Shown here in pieces: positions 1-12,549 of a DNA stretch of 64,000 nucleotides (positions within the stretch are counted from its first letter, which is position 1; each line of letters starts with the position of its first letter). The notes beneath the pieces are model-generated. The model saw only the letters and a program-made list of their open reading frames with translations, was not told where the DNA came from and made no database searches. The position numbers and the translations under genes are program-made. This DNA is from Fasciola hepatica (taxonomy: Eukaryota; Platyhelminthes; Trematoda; Plagiorchiida; Fasciolidae), in NCBI GenBank assembly GCA_948099385.1, contig CANUEZ040000207.1, positions 2,651,001 through 2,715,000 on the forward strand. The letters are read 5' to 3'.

Positions 1-1810
1 GCCACTAAGTTTTGTAGCCCAAAACTCGGTCATCTAGGGTTTCCCAATCGCCTCATTCTGATATGACTTTGCGGGTTTTGGAAAGAAACACGCTGAATTA
101 TTCGAGAATAAATTGCCATAGCTTGAATATTTCAGGTTGTAAGTAAAGGCTCGAGGATAGAAATGGAAAAATATGTAATAAGAACTGTGGTTTGTGTTTG
201 TGTGTGAGGACAGGAATGAGAAATATGCGCATAAATTGAAAAACCGAGAAGTTGCTTCGAACTGAAATTCGGACAGCCCATTGAAAAATGGAAGTTGTGC
301 ATCCATCCGACGAGCTCACTTGTCCGAACATGCACATGTTCGTGGCTGTCCACGTATTACACGTCGTGCCCTTTCCTCTGCTGTTTCCGGAGGCCACGTA
401 CTCGTGTCATTCGATGCAATAGGTGTATCGAGTTTCTTCACTCCGTTACATACGGCAGGATCTGCTTTCTTGTAAGGATGCTTGCCTACCAGATAACCGC
501 TGAAAGGAGTGGAATAAACCAGACCAAGAGTGGTTTTACTAAAGGATCTTTACATTATACAATAGATAGAAATCTCTGATTTCTATTTTTCAGCAAATAT
601 ATATTTTTAAAGTGTCTAAAGGTGAATTTAAACATCCTGTCTGCTTTCTGCCTGTATTTTCTACAGTTTTCACGTGGCCAAAGCGTCACTCTTCTGTATT
701 AGGCGGGTCAAATATCGCTCATATTGGCTGTCCAGTTCAGTTTGCACTAGTGTGGCCCACGCACAAGTGACCAGATGAATAGGTTGATAGTCTGAATTCA
801 ATCGTGTGGTGAGAACCCGCTAAGTAGTTATGAGTAACTATGGTTACGAGAAATACAAAGCTGGCCTATAAAGCCAGATGGTTACTTGTACAGAGAATCA
901 CCTTTACCTTGAATCTTCACTGACGAAATCAATCACAGTGTCTGGTACTATCAACCGATATTATCAGAAACGGCTTCATTGATTAATACAATGTTTATCG
1001 TGGACGACTCCTCAGTTCATGGAGACGCATATGAAAATGTTCGTCTAGTGAACATTACTTTCAGCAATCTTATGTCTAAAGTTCGTGCTTTGACCAAATA
1101 CAGAAAGTTTTATTTACTGTAACAGTTTCGAGAATAACTACATGAGAACAAAGATAAATCAGTGAGATTACGGGTAAGTTCTTTCGCGAGATTGGGTGAA
1201 ATTATTATGAAATATGGCTTTTATTATGAGGCTCTCCGTGCTGTGACAATGACTTTATGTGGATCTTCTGAAAGCCACAGTTTCACAAGCAAACAATCAT
1301 ACAATGACATTTTTGATCTTCGTCTGTTAGCATAAGTGAACTAGTCTTGTCCTTTGCTTCGAACTCACAAGTTATGGTTATGTATGGATATCAAACATTT
1401 CCTAAAGGCTTCTCAACAAAAGAATATGTTGCTGCATGCCAAATATTTTACTCCTAACTCATACTGCTGACGCGCTTATCCATAGATTGAATCATCATCA
1501 TTTCGGTGGGAATTTTTACAAATATTTACAAATATTCCATTCAATATAAACGCATTGTGAATCATGGTCAGCTTGTATGGAATAACTTGAGGTGATCCAT
1601 ATTCAATCAATCATTACTTGCCCCTTGAAATCCAATTGTGATGTGGTGGCACTCACGTTGGGCCGTAATTACAGACGACCGTCGTTCGCCATGGAGTCCT
1701 AATAGATTTTTTGCACATTGCCGATCCACATCCAATGTGTGTCGTTCTAGTCGCCACAATCTGAGATATGATAGACCAGATGAAATTCTAGTTGTGAGTC
1801 GACTGATTTT
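1..1810. other. non-coding stretch, nothing recognised
   Basis: Every reading frame here is short and interrupted, and none shows a familiar domain or a convincing acceptor-exon-donor arrangement. If the VAL exon at 3.6-3.8 kb belongs to a complete gene, its later exons would lie on the minus strand toward or beyond position 1. I looked for the CAP motifs of those exons here and did not find them, so this would be intron or intergenic DNA. Confidence 0.4.
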
Positions 1811-1817
1811 TCAAGTT

Positions 1818-1818
1818 G

Positions 1819-1885
<67 letters not shown>
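1818..1885. repeat. (TA)n microsatellite
   Basis: An almost pure TA dinucleotide run with a few G interruptions. Similar tracts lie at about 2418-2466 and 2532-2560. Open frames reading through it give only Ile/Tyr repeats and are not genes. Confidence 0.95.
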
Positions 1886-1889
<4 letters not shown>

Positions 1890-2414
1890 TGGCCACACTG
1901 ATGCATATGACTGTCTAGTAAACATGTATATTTCCCCTACACGACCGCAATGAAGTAGAACCATACAGTTTTATATCTGCAATAGCTAGCTAGTAGTGGT
2001 TAGATTCTAGGGCAAAACACTTGTGATCTACTCAAAGTACGGAAAAACCCTTTTCTGTCAACTACCAGTTGGTCATCTTTTTGACGGAATTTCAGCCTCT
2101 GAGGGAATATATTTACTTTGACTTCACGTGAACATTACTGAGAGCATAACCTTCACATCCAGCATTACAAACTTGATCTTCCCCCATTCTCCACGATTCT
2201 CCTCAGTTTCGTTGACATAAGTAGCATCAAGTTTTACGATGAAGTACTTTTTCATATAGTGGTCCATCATATGTTGCACGTTGTCTCCAAGAGCCAGTGT
2301 AGCTCCATGATTATTCCCTAGCGAATAGAGAAAATTGTGCGATAACGTTTGAATCTATGCTATTAGAAGGAAATTGTATGAACTGGACCCTGGAATTTCG
2401 CACACTTTCAACGT

Positions 2415-2417
<3 letters not shown>

Positions 2418-2469
<52 letters not shown>

Positions 2470-2560
2470 TAGTAAGTAGTATGTAAACTTGCGGACAGAA
2501 TTTCTCCGGAATAAATCCCAGTGAAGTCATTATATATACATATATATATATATATATATA
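2418..2560. repeat. two (TA)n microsatellite tracts
   Basis: A pure TA run at about 2418-2466 is followed by a second, shorter TATA-rich run at about 2532-2560. Between them is roughly 65 bases of unique sequence. With the tract at 1818 these make three TA arrays within 750 bases. Confidence 0.92.
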
Positions 2561-3424
2561 CGCAGAGGCAGGTAATTTGGTTCCACAGTGAGATTCGACA
2601 AATGCTCAACTCACTTGGATATAGTGGCCACATTGCTCTCCACGGTCACACCTCATTGTTTCAAACGTATAGTTCAAATGTTCAATGAACCAATCATTGA
2701 ATGAACTTTAAAAAAGAAATGTTAAAAAACACGGCCAGTTTATCACATCAAAGAAAGGGCAATACAGTGTGTTTGTGTTTGTTTACGTGTGCAATTTTCA
2801 ACTACAATATTATAACAAATTGACTCAACACCTGAATTTGACGGAACGTGACAAGAATGCGACAGGTCAAGATCGTATTGAGTAATAAAAACGCTTGGTC
2901 CCAATCTCACATTTCGTACGAACGATTGGGTGCCCAATTTTGTCCGACATATTGCCATTTCGAGTGTTCTCTATCTTCCCAGCTATCATGACGGTTTGTA
3001 CAATTATTTGCCCACCGCTGCGCCTGTTCGGCCAAGTACTGGTCATATACCTTTCAGAAACAGAAAGATCAAAATGCTATGTGAATTCAGGCACTATCGT
3101 AAAATAAAAAGAGAGGTAATTCTAAAATCCTACAATTTCTAATTTCCACCAATCACCCGTGTAGGTCTAAGTTATTTTGTTTGCCAGTTGCAAATAGGAA
3201 AACATCATCACTTTTGACGGTGGAGCTTTCCATGAAATACGACATGCTTGGTGTGTTTTAATAACAACAACGACAACATCAACAAGAGTTTATGGAGCCA
3301 TGTGATCAAACATGTGTCGCTAGTCGGCAGTTTACTGACAACTAACAATGAAGTAATCAGACAACCTGCACATTATTTCCATCTCTCAATGAAGCACCAC
3401 ATGTTGCATCCTACATCACAACGT

Positions 3425-3465
3425 TCATGAACACACACACACTTGCACACACAAACCCAGAGACC
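3425..3465. repeat. (CA)n-rich microsatellite
   Basis: A short CA/CAC-rich tract just downstream (minus strand) of the VAL exon donor. A GT-rich counterpart sits at about 3908-3926, and longer versions at 6485-6515 and 19135-19162 belong to other copies of the repeat unit. Confidence 0.7.
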
Positions 3466-3611
3466 GCCAAAAATAATATCTGTAGAATGACTTCAGACAT
3501 GAGTCCCGAATCAACACAGACTGTACTCACACATCGATATATCGACCCACTCAAATGACAGCAAGAATGAGTACTAATAATAACTGATCTCATTGGAATA
3601 AAATTACATAC

Positions 3612-3821
3612 CAACGCTGGAAGCTTCTCGGATGCCGGCTGTCCAGGTACAAGACATTCTGAAATCCTTCGTCTGGCTTCATTGTGCCACTTTATCATCA
3701 GTGTGTTCAAAGTATCGTCTTCGAGCGGCCATCTAGAGCTTTCTCCAGTGACGAGGTTCAGTTTGACGAGCAACATGGAAGAACAAATTACGCAGATCCA
3801 TTTTAGCCAAATTTGTCGCAT
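3612..3821 (-). CDS. venom-allergen-like (CAP/SCP-TAPS) protein, first coding exon
   Basis: This exon encodes 70 residues. It opens with a hydrophobic signal-like segment (MRQIWLKWICVICSSMLLVK) ending near ..LVTG. The start of a CAP domain follows: LNTLMIKWHNEARRRIS, then a segment ending PGQPASEKLPAL. The WHNE helix and the PGQP..PAL turn are typical of helminth VAL proteins, and the His of WHNE is one of the residues lining the CAP cavity. The exon stops exactly at a strong donor (GTATGT, 3611-3606) in phase 0, where helminth VAL genes often have an intron. The frame is open for 23 codons upstream, but the signal peptide favours the start used here. The next exon would begin with the ..WD..LA helix. 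I did not find it between 3600 and 1, so the rest may lie outside the window or be lost. The exon is intact, unlike its copy near 19.3 kb. The family call is firm; expression is unknown. Confidence 0.75.
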
Positions 3822-4084
3822 TTTTATCGCACTACACAGATCAGATCCGTTCAGCACCGTTCTTCCTATACTTATATCCTTCCACCACATTCTCGCTGGG
3901 TATTACTGTATGTGTGTGTGTGTATGAAAGAAGTGATTACATATGGGTCATTGATTAATGTGCATAGTACCTTTGTAGTACATTCCTCTTTCGTGTGAGG
4001 GACACCTAAACTTAGGCTGTAAACAATTTGTGAAATTTCTTTGTTTTCAACTGATGTTGTTGCTGTTGTGTTTATCTTGTGAAT

Positions 4085-5250
4085 AGGATGAGAAAATCAG
4101 GATGAAATGAAGCACTCAACTGAGAACAAATTGAAGTGAAGAACTATAATGGGCACGCAATCCGCAGAATAGAAATTCAAGTGATGACGTGAACAGGTGC
4201 TAAAATGTGCTGAAATGTGACAAATTTTGAATGAATGAGTATGTCAGTGCACGAGAGATTTCAAGCCTAAGTAAGACGAAAGTTGTATGTATGGGAGAAG
4301 TATATGCAGATTTTGTGTGTGCATTACTGATTGTGGATCACGTTTTGTATTTGTATGTTCTACTCTGTATGTTCTCGTGTATTTCTAGCACACAACGTCA
4401 TAATCCGTGGTAGTCTGATCGAGAACTGTCCCATCATCCATTCAGCGTCTGTATTTGCCTCTGGAGAGAATGATCCAAACTGCAAAGTTGTACAACAGAC
4501 ACAATGAAAAAATTCACCAAAAGAAAACCAAACCGGTGACATCAATCTCATCATCAGACACTGAATAAATGATCTTCAATTTTAAGTCCACATGAACAAA
4601 ATATAAATCAGTTCTCACGCTACCTCGTGGTGCTCAGTCTTGCAATTAAGGGGAAAAAGCTCAAAATATCTCCATATACAGTGAGAAAATTTGAACGAAC
4701 TCTGATCGAGTATTCTGAAGTTGCTCACAACCACGTGCAGTAGTTTCCGCACGTTCTCATCCGTTGAACAGTCGATGGGCATCTCAATGGGACAAGCCAT
4801 ATCCCTCTGCGTCATTTTTCAACCGAACCCCCAAAACAGACACACATTTTCCCAAAACCTACTACAACACCTCCTACTTCATCTCGAACTATATCAAAAC
4901 TATTCGGAAATGCCACACGATTGGCTATTTGAGATTTCCTCTTGATTTGTCTGAATACCGGGTGCATCACTCAACATTACCCATTTTGCATAGGTGACCA
5001 CACCGTGAGCCCTTAGTCTGCGCTTTGCGCTACATCGTGCATCTCAAATTACGCACGTGGACACTATCTTGTTGTGACCAGAGCAAAGGAATACAATAAC
5101 TTTCACACGACCGAACCTGTTGATCGAAGAATGACCAATAACATGACCAGTAAATGGAAGCAGGCATCTCTAGCAGCTCTGCGCGTTCCAGGTGGGCGAA
5201 GTGGCCACAGAATGTGAAATCACATTGGGCTAACACACTGACTTCAGGAT
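4085..5250 (+). repeat. near-identical core of the inverted duplication (left copy)
   Basis: This tract is the reverse complement of about 17795-18960, with long stretches of complete identity and no net indel. A small cluster of substitutions lies around 4680-4790, and the match breaks down near 5250-5345. Flanking parts of the arms are far more diverged, so this block was either homogenised or duplicated recently. Open frames inside it differ little between copies simply because the DNA is identical; none has a recognisable domain. Confidence 0.85.
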
Positions 5251-5437
5251 TATCATTGGGAAAATGGAATTGTAGTGCGGTTATAATAGAGCAAATATAT
5301 CCGAATTTTAACCAGCCCTCACCGTTGTCTTGTGGTGAAAAAACAAACTATCGGCACATACGAAGAATACACAGCAGTTCAGTTCGGTCTTTGAGTGGCA
5401 GTTAAGCAACACTTCGGATGTTAAATTATACAGACTC

Positions 5438-5585
5438 GCAGGTGCAAGATTTGGGAGCAAGTATTTGTGTATTTAATGACCAACAGTATACATCCACAAA
5501 CATCTTACCTAATGACTTCTTGAAAGCAATATTCTGTGATCCATTCAGATCCGTATATGAACTGAGGCTTAGTGGACTGATTCAG
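5438..5585 (+). repeat. dispersed direct repeat, copy 1
   Basis: This sequence resembles 12343-12490 in the same orientation. Shared blocks include a stretch starting CCAACAGTATACATCCACAAA and, further on, an ATTCTGT..GG..ATTCAGA.C.GTAT.TGAA block. The encoded peptides also align in one frame, but neither copy has splice sites or a known domain. The element type is unknown. Confidence 0.6.
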
Positions 5586-5965
5586 ACGTGTAAGTGTACC
5601 TGATTGGCTTCAATACATGGGATGCACGTCTGGGTGGTGAAGAGTAGTGGGTTTATCTGTTGTGCGTCAACGGTCACCCAAATGAAGTTCGTCGAGAAAG
5701 CCCACAAATTGACATATACCTCATTTTTTATCAGCTGCAATCTCATTTTCTTTGCACAACCACAATGGTCCATGTCTAACAAACTTATCCCTGTACAGTG
5801 CTTCATCCGGATCACTGGGTATAAATGAAGGATCCGATAACCGGGAAAATTTCTTCCAAATGAAAGAGTCAGTTAATATCGTATATATCGTGCACCGTTC
5901 AATTTAGTTAGGAGGGTCTCTGAGGCTGTGAATGATATCTAGAATAAAGTAATCGAAGTGTAACT

Positions 5966-6120
5966 GAAAAGTTCGACCGAAGGCTAATTCCGTAGCTGAC
6001 ATTTTAGTATCAAGTTCATAGGCGGATCGCATACTTCATAGAAAGACTGGAAGCGCCTATTCCAATTGGAGCCGTCAGGAAACGTGGATGTAGCTTAGAG
6101 CCGGCTCAACCATACTCAGC
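5966..6120 (+). repeat. dispersed repeat, copy 1 of a pair
   Basis: Aligns with 7983-8150 in direct orientation over about 150 bases. The shared start is AGGCTAATTCCGTAGCTGAC, and the shared end contains GCTCAACCATAC. Divergence is moderate. No coding potential or promoter boxes were recognised; it may be a short interspersed element. Confidence 0.65.
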
Positions 6121-6134
6121 TTTCGTTTTCATTA

Positions 6135-6245
6135 GGCTTGAATTCTCTTGTGCACTGATGTAATAATTCATTTATATTTTCTTCCATTTCTCCATTTTAG
6201 TACCCTTTCTCGTCATCATTGCAGTTTCTATTTTGCGGAAAGTAT
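6135..6245 (-). repeat. fragment of the arm repeat
   Basis: In plus orientation this stretch resembles 18780-18890, which is the inverted orientation relative to the left arm. It includes the cytosine- and thymine-rich CATTTCTCCATTTTAG block and TTTCTATTTTGCGGA. It lies back-to-back with the directly oriented copy that starts near 6460. Confidence 0.5.
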
Positions 6246-6459
6246 GCCAAATTTAGTTCTCGGATTATATTGATCAGATTGTTGGCGGAGTTTCCAACGG
6301 CTGACAAGCTTCATAGCATGGAAGGAAAATGGCTTATTCGAGCAGAAACAATACAGAGAAACACTGTCTCTGGTGGGGAAATTATTATTGCTTCCTATCG
6401 GTTTTCAAAAATCATGTTCCATTCCGAGATCAGCACCGTTTTCTATTTACTTACCTCGT

Positions 6460-7700
6460 TCCACCTCTTTCTCGCTCGGTGTTTCTGTGTGTTTGTGTGT
6501 GTGTGTCTGTATAAGCGTGTGTGTATGAAAGAAATAACGACATATGGGTCATTGATCATTACACATAGCTACTTTGTAGTACACTTCTCTTTCGTGTGTG
6601 GGAATTCTGAACCTACGATGTCGAAAGTTTGTGAACGACCTTTGTTTCTGACTTTTGTTGTTGCTGTTTTGTTCATCTTGTGAATAGGATGAGAAAACAA
6701 GTCTGAAACGAAGCACTCAACTGAGAACAAATTGAAGTGAAGAACTATAATGGGCACGCAATCCGCAGAATAGAATTTCAAGTGATGTCGTGAACAGGTG
6801 CTAAATTGTGCTGAAATGTATGAAAATATGAAAGAATGAGTATGTCAGTGCACAAGAGATTTCACGCCTAAGTAAGACGAAAGGTGAATATACGGGAGAA
6901 GTATATGCAGCTTTTGAGTGTGCATTACTGATTGTGGATCCCGTTCTGACTTTGTGTGTTCTACTCTGTATGTTCTCGTGTTTTTGTAGCACATAAACCG
7001 TCATAATCTGTGGGAGTGTGATCTAGAATTGGTCGATCATCCATCTCGCGTCTGTATTTGCCTCTGGAGAGAATGATCTAAATTAGTAAGTTGTGTAGTA
7101 GACAGAGTGAAATAATTCACCAAAACAAGGCTGAACGGATGACATCACTCTCATCACCACATACTGAATAAATGATTTTCAATATTTTCATCCAGATTGA
7201 CTTGATATGATGAAAATCATTTCCCGCACTACTTTCTAATCGAAAGATTTTTAGAAATGGAGTAATAGATACTCGAAACGAACCCGTAATTGGTGAAAAA
7301 ACGAGCAGAGACAGACCAAACAGTTAGTATACGTTCACCACTAGATGCAAACATCATTCGCATAATTTCTGTGTGTTTGTCATCGAAAACGCCGATGATG
7401 GGCAACACATAGATGACAGTCATTCACCTCTGTGTATTTCAGTATTCAGAACCGGACAGTAGGTTCACATTTCCGAAACAAATACTACACTGTCTTCTAC
7501 CTTATTTTTAACTATATCTAAATTATTCAGAAATACCACACAACTGGCTCTTTACGATTTCCTCCTGATTTGTCTGAAGGCCGGTGCATCAACCGCCAAT
7601 ACAAATTTCGCATAAGTGTCCACGTCGTGCGCTCGTAGTCTGCGCATCGCACAATAATGTGCACCTTCAATTACGCACGTGGAAACTACCTTGTGTTGAC
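6460..7700 (+). repeat. second copy of the arm repeat (direct)
   Basis: Collinear with 3860-5050 of the left arm about 2.6 kb upstream, but clearly diverged, with insertions and deletions. The part at 6465-6680 is instead almost identical in reverse complement to about 18960-19200 of the right arm. That section includes the GT-rich run, the CATATGGGTCATTGATCATTA block and ACCTACGATGTCGAAAGT. The right arm is therefore a mosaic of this copy and the left arm. Confidence 0.75.
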
Positions 7701-7982
7701 CACAGCTAATCATCTACTTTCAGTCTACCAAAGTGGAATTCGGTGTGGAATTCGATGATACCAGACGCGCAATTTAAGTCAGTAGGGCCTTGTATGAGAG
7801 ATCTCTGTCGCATTACTTTTGGGTCGAGCTATCGACTAACTAAAATCTGGCCATAGCCGAATGCCATTAATTTCTCGTTGGTGGAGGGGAATGCATTCTC
7901 AAACGGTGCATATGTGCAGCCAACTGAGGAGGTACAAGAGTCATCACTCACGCGACCCATACTAAATTAACCCACGGGTAAC

Positions 7983-8150
7983 CGAAGATTTCCACCAAAG
8001 GCTAATTCCGTAGCTGACGTGTCAATATTAGGTTTATAAGCGGAACGCAAACCTCATACAAAGACCGGAAGAGTCTGTTTCCAATTAGAGCTGTCGGAAG
8101 CGGTGAGTGTTGCTCAGAACTGAAGACGGAAATGCTCAACCATACGGATG
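7983..8150 (+). repeat. dispersed repeat, copy 2 of a pair
   Basis: Direct-orientation partner of 5966-6120, with the same start block (GGCTAATTCCGTAGCTGAC) and end block. Differences are spread evenly, which suggests an old duplication or two insertions of the same short element. Confidence 0.65.
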
Positions 8151-9035
8151 AATATCAGTTATAAAACAGTTACGGCACCCGAATAGTAACTGAAAGATCA
8201 TTCAAGTATTTCAGAACCTGTAAGGATCGATCGATCATTTTCTGGCCATCACGGACGCGACGCACACTTGCACTCCTCAGACAACATTCAGTCATCTCAA
8301 TAATATACCGGGCCATTCCAATAGCTAACTACACGGGAAACGGTATTTCATTCTGTTACCCAATACCATCTGTGTGGCATGAATTTCATTCAAGCAATCA
8401 ACTGAGTGATTTGTTCGCACTTGGACCTAATTCGTGTTCCCCGGTGTTTGAGGGAGCACCCCATACTGCAGCTCAGTATCACTTCTAACAATTTAGAAAA
8501 ATATTGGACACGTTAGCAACAATATGCATATATCATTTTTATCAATGTATACTACATATGAGGAGCGTACAATAACCAGGTAAAATCCGTATTCAGATTG
8601 CAGATATCGACTTTACTAAGTAACCCCAAACCACTTATCAAACGTAGCAATAAATTTGATAGGGCAAAGAACGTCAACTGAATAGTCCTTAAGATGGGAG
8701 AAAAGCATTAGAAGCTAAACCCTTGCTGTTTCCCATATATGGCACGTCGGGATCTAAGTGATCCCTCCTGCCAGTGATTATAGAAAAGAAGATATGACTA
8801 CTCATAATGTGAAATGAGGGTTTTCTATTCACATAGCCTAATAACCAAAAAAATATCAATATCTTTAGGTTCTTTCTATTCTGCCAAACTGGATGTATTT
8901 CGAAGTCTTATTTTGGTTTTTACTGAGAAGTAGCCTCACGAGAACTGCCGCGATCCGTGAACCGTTGGTGATTGTTTCAATTGAACTAGATGCTTTGCTT
9001 GACTGATTGCATTTCGGACTCCATCATGCACACAC
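8150..9035. other. non-coding stretch, nothing recognised
   Basis: No frame longer than a few tens of codons and no repeat partner found by eye. It separates the arm-repeat cluster from the SINE at 9.04 kb. Confidence 0.4.
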
Positions 9036-9360
9036 AAATCTCAAGTCTTCCGATCAATGGTGCTCATCAATGGTGCATATCCTACGCTGCGCCCGGGTTT
9101 TAAATCCCGGCCCTTGTTCTTAGGGCGGCATGTATATTGCCACGCACCACACCGAATTAAGTGTTGTCACGACGTCATCTTCCACGACAGCCAGCTGGGC
9201 CGGACAACTTCCGAGGAGACGAGGTCCTTATACCGTAAAGTCCATGAGCCAAACTCGAGTCTGGTGCTCTCAAGGGCAATGTCGATCGGATGGCCTGAGT
9301 TTTGTGCGTGAAAGTTGGAGTTCAAAATACAGTCAGTCAAACAAACAGGTAATTGATAAA
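9035..9360 (+). mobile_element. SINE-like element of the hammerhead-associated family (degenerate copy)
   Basis: A pol III B-box-like block (CCCGGGTTTTAAATCCCGG) lies near 9092. A body shared with the copies at 27.4 and 43.2 kb follows, including CTCGAGTCTGGTGCTCTC near 9254 and a GTTTTGTGCGTGAAAG..GGAGT block near 9300. Only the 3' part of the hammerhead core is recognisable: AAAC, loop TCGA, then GTC at 9259-9261 followed by TGGTGC. The CUGAUGA half is missing or was displaced by about 90 extra bases, so this copy should be inactive. No protein is encoded. Confidence 0.6.
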
Positions 9361-12340
9361 CGCTGTGCTATTGGATGACACACTGCTGACCACGTACTAC
9401 ATAAGTTCCTGTTCAACCCAAACTTTCTACAAGGGGCACAACTAAATTGATCACCGTGATCAGTTTGGTTACAGCGAATGAGTCCGTGTTGACTTCTATA
9501 CCACTGAAAGTCCCCACGATCTACACAGATAACTTTAAACAACCACTTATAAGGTATCCATTGCACATTTCTATGTCGTTCACGCTCTTCTTCTTTGGCA
9601 AATAATTCGGCACTACTTTCCTAAGATAAATCAGAAAAGATCAAAATCTATATGTTACCACCATTTTCAGTTGTATTACTAGACATTCGAACCTCAAGAG
9701 GTGTACCCATTCCGGAAGAACACACTTTAAAGAAGAAGTCGGTGCAACCGATCAGTCACCTCTTTATCAGGCGGAGAACGACCACGAGAAACCCAAACTC
9801 ATCGACCATAAAATTCTTCCTAACCTTTCGTCATCGTATTGATCTGAGTTCAGCATTTCGATTCATTACACGGATTCGAAACCAAAAGCTGATATCCTTA
9901 TTCAACACTGCGTTGACAAGGAGGCTAAACCATCTCCCCCCCCCCACTCATTTTGCACGCAGAAACTGTTCATCCACAATGCGAGTTTACTTCGGCGTTA
10001 GCCAATCAGATATACCGAATCCTTCCATAATTTGTTTGGCACTATCTCTTCCCACTTGGTCACTGCATGCCCAATGACGTCGGGACAATGTCAATTTTTT
10101 CGAACAAATGTAGTCAATTGGAAGTGGTTTGTAACTTTCATGAACTGATCGAGACGCTCATGATACTGACAGCGTTAAGGGTCGCCGAATAATTCACCGC
10201 AAAACAATATGGGACTTTTGATCTCATACACTATGAAAAAAGTCTAGTTGTTTTGTTTCGTCTCCGCAAACCTAGTGGGAAAAGACTTTTTAACTTCGAA
10301 TCATCTCAGTCTATTGAATCAGAAAACATTGTTCATATTGAAAGAACACAGTCACCGTCACCAATCATTTCAACACAAATTAATTTGTGCAAACCTGCAT
10401 CAGTACACCTCTCTTCTTAAAGATTGATTGGTGATACGACCAGCTTTCAGATGACGAAACTCCATTCTTGTGTCCTCGATCCCCTGCATTGTCGTACACG
10501 TACTCACTGGCTCAAGCATTGGCACCGACGTACAGACTACTGACGAGTCCTGGTTGTTCAACAACACTGATTCAACCCGTAGATTCACTCAGATTAAAGT
10601 GACTGTCGAAATCATTGCATTGTTTAAATCTTGATGAACAAACTGAATTCTTGTGAACAAAGACTGAACAATTTATGTGGTAATAACTCCGATGTGAACT
10701 TCATATTTCATGTATTCCGTAGTAGTGTAAATTCATATTGCCATTTACTCCACAGTCCATGACTCATCAGTTTGAGATGCTCAATTGCAATATTCATTCA
10801 GTCTCAACTATTTGCCTCACGCATACCTATTATCAATGTTGAAAGCGTGATCATATTAGAGTTCGTTAGATGGTTCAGAAATAGGGAGAGATTTGCCCAA
10901 ATCGTTGTAAAATTTGTGCGCTTTTAAATGTAACTCAGTCACGGTATGGTGACATGCATTTATGAGATACACTCCACATCTCGTGGAGCTTGCTAGGTAA
11001 AATCCCAAGTTATTTTGACAATTACGCACATCAAAACTCGGGTAATCAGATGGCCAATACAACGTTGATTTGTTTCATGTTCACCTGCCAGTTGTACATG
11101 GAAGTCGAATAAGTATTTAGTAAAGGCCAACTTCGGACCGGTCGGACAAAAATGAGATTTTTATTTGGTGAATACAAGTGGTCTGAGATACACAACAGAT
11201 AGAAAAGAATAATTCATTGGTTCAATTCGGGGACGTTTCTGTCGGATGCAATTTGACTTTGCTGACTTGGATTGCACTCCCCGTCTTTCGAGACTCTCCA
11301 TGAATTTCCGACAGAAGTTCCCGGACAAGAGGTGTTACTCAATCTACCGTGTAGAACGCGTCTTTACCTAAACCAACCTCTTATCTTCAACGGCATACAA
11401 CGCGCCAAATTTGACGTTCCTGAGCTAAATGCCACATTGAGCATGCTCAAAATAATTTTTTTCAACATGTGAAGCAATTTTTCACGAGGACCTAACCCCT
11501 CTATCATTTCTGCAATTCAGTGCTGGCCCAAATTTACTTGGAACGGGTACCCACAGATGCAGGTGAATTCCGTTGAGGATTTCCATGATTGCATATTCTA
11601 AATGTTCCGTGGCACTCAGCCATGCCATTTTATGTTTCGAAACCAAAACTCGACAATCTGACTTATTCTACAGTGCCATAAATACTGAATGCTGATTACA
11701 CATCACCAAGCAACATTGGAAGTAGGCCAAGACGAAATTGTGGATAGGAACGGTTGGCTGACAAAGAAACCAATGTAACAGAAACGGGACATTTATTGCC
11801 GCAAAAATTACAAATTAGTAAGTGAGAACAAACAGAACGGAGTTGGGTCTTCAGACGAGGGTATGTTCTACGATATGAGGGGCAACGACTAAGAGAGTCG
11901 TGAATGTACTTAATTGTGTTGAACAGTCCGCACAGGGTGTGGCACCTTTGAAATTAAACACAAAACGAGAAGAAATGGAAAGAAATGAAATGGAATGGTA
12001 CTAAGAAGTGGGAATCGACATTTGACCACGTTCAATTTGTGGAAACACGCAGTAGATGCACTTAGTTGGGATTGTTCGAAGTCAATGACTCCACCAGTAG
12101 TTTTCCGATTTCTAGCTGGGAATTCACCCCAGACGTGAGTGATTAGGAGTCCAACAGGCAAACGGTCAGTCTACTCGAGGTGGCTACTATTTTTGGCCTG
12201 CTTCATATGAGTTGTGCGTAGTATCATGCATATTGTTCACTTCATTGGACATCAACAAATTTTCACGCACATAGCGTTCTAATCCTTTAGTAGACGACAG
12301 CACCTAATAAATTGAGTAATATGCAATGCCAATGATTTTG
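9360..12340. other. long non-coding stretch
   Basis: Contains a 141-codon open frame at 9652-10077 on the plus strand. It resembles no family I know, is rich in Arg, Thr and Ser, and runs through a poly-C tract (about 9941-9952). I treat it as fortuitous. A 66-codon frame at 11272-11472 is likewise unassigned. No RNA gene, promoter or repeat partner was identified. Confidence 0.4.
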
Positions 12341-12342
12341 AC

Positions 12343-12490
12343 GAAGACGAAACAGGTGCAAGTAATAGGAACACGTATTTCTGTGTTTTGTGTTACCAAC
12401 AGTATACATCCACAAAACGTCTCACCTACTGACTCCGTGATAGCAAAATTCTGTAAGGGATTCAGACCAGTATGTGAATTGGAAGTTGAG
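12343..12490 (+). repeat. dispersed direct repeat, copy 2
   Basis: Partner of 5438-5585; see that entry. The best-conserved block is ACCAACAGTATACATCCACA near 12392. Confidence 0.6.
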
Positions 12491-12549
12491 TACAGAAAGC
12501 GCAATACAGTTGAAGTAGTGAAAATAAATCTCAATTTCTCCGTCTAACG

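Larger units (their letters stand above)
2830..5345 (+). repeat. left arm of a large inverted duplication
   Basis: This segment reappears in reverse complement at about 17710-21555. Matching blocks seen by eye are 2830-3420 with 20950-21555 (diverged), 3612-3760 with 19263-19360 (VAL exon), and about 4085-5250 with about 17795-18960 (nearly identical). Across the last block paired coordinates always sum to 23045, for example 4231/18814, 4554/18491, 4815/18230 and 5236/17809, so there is no net length change over about 1 kb. The right arm has about 1.4 kb extra between roughly 19.4 and 20.9 kb. The arm contains VAL exon 1 and what is probably its intron and upstream sequence. Confidence 0.85.

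Noticed and set aside
1638..2633. Open frames running through the TA tracts at 1.8 and 2.4 kb
   Set aside because: They consist of Ile/Tyr repeats created by the microsatellite.
4231..5236. Identical open frames in both inverted arms taken as conserved genes
   Set aside because: Non-coding positions are equally identical and diverged copies at 6.5-7.7 kb do not keep the frames, so the identity reflects recent homogenisation.
10755..10790. CTGATGAGTC on the minus strand as a hammerhead core
   Set aside because: A GTC/GAC stem II could form, but no GAAA follows and there is no cleavage triplet in place.
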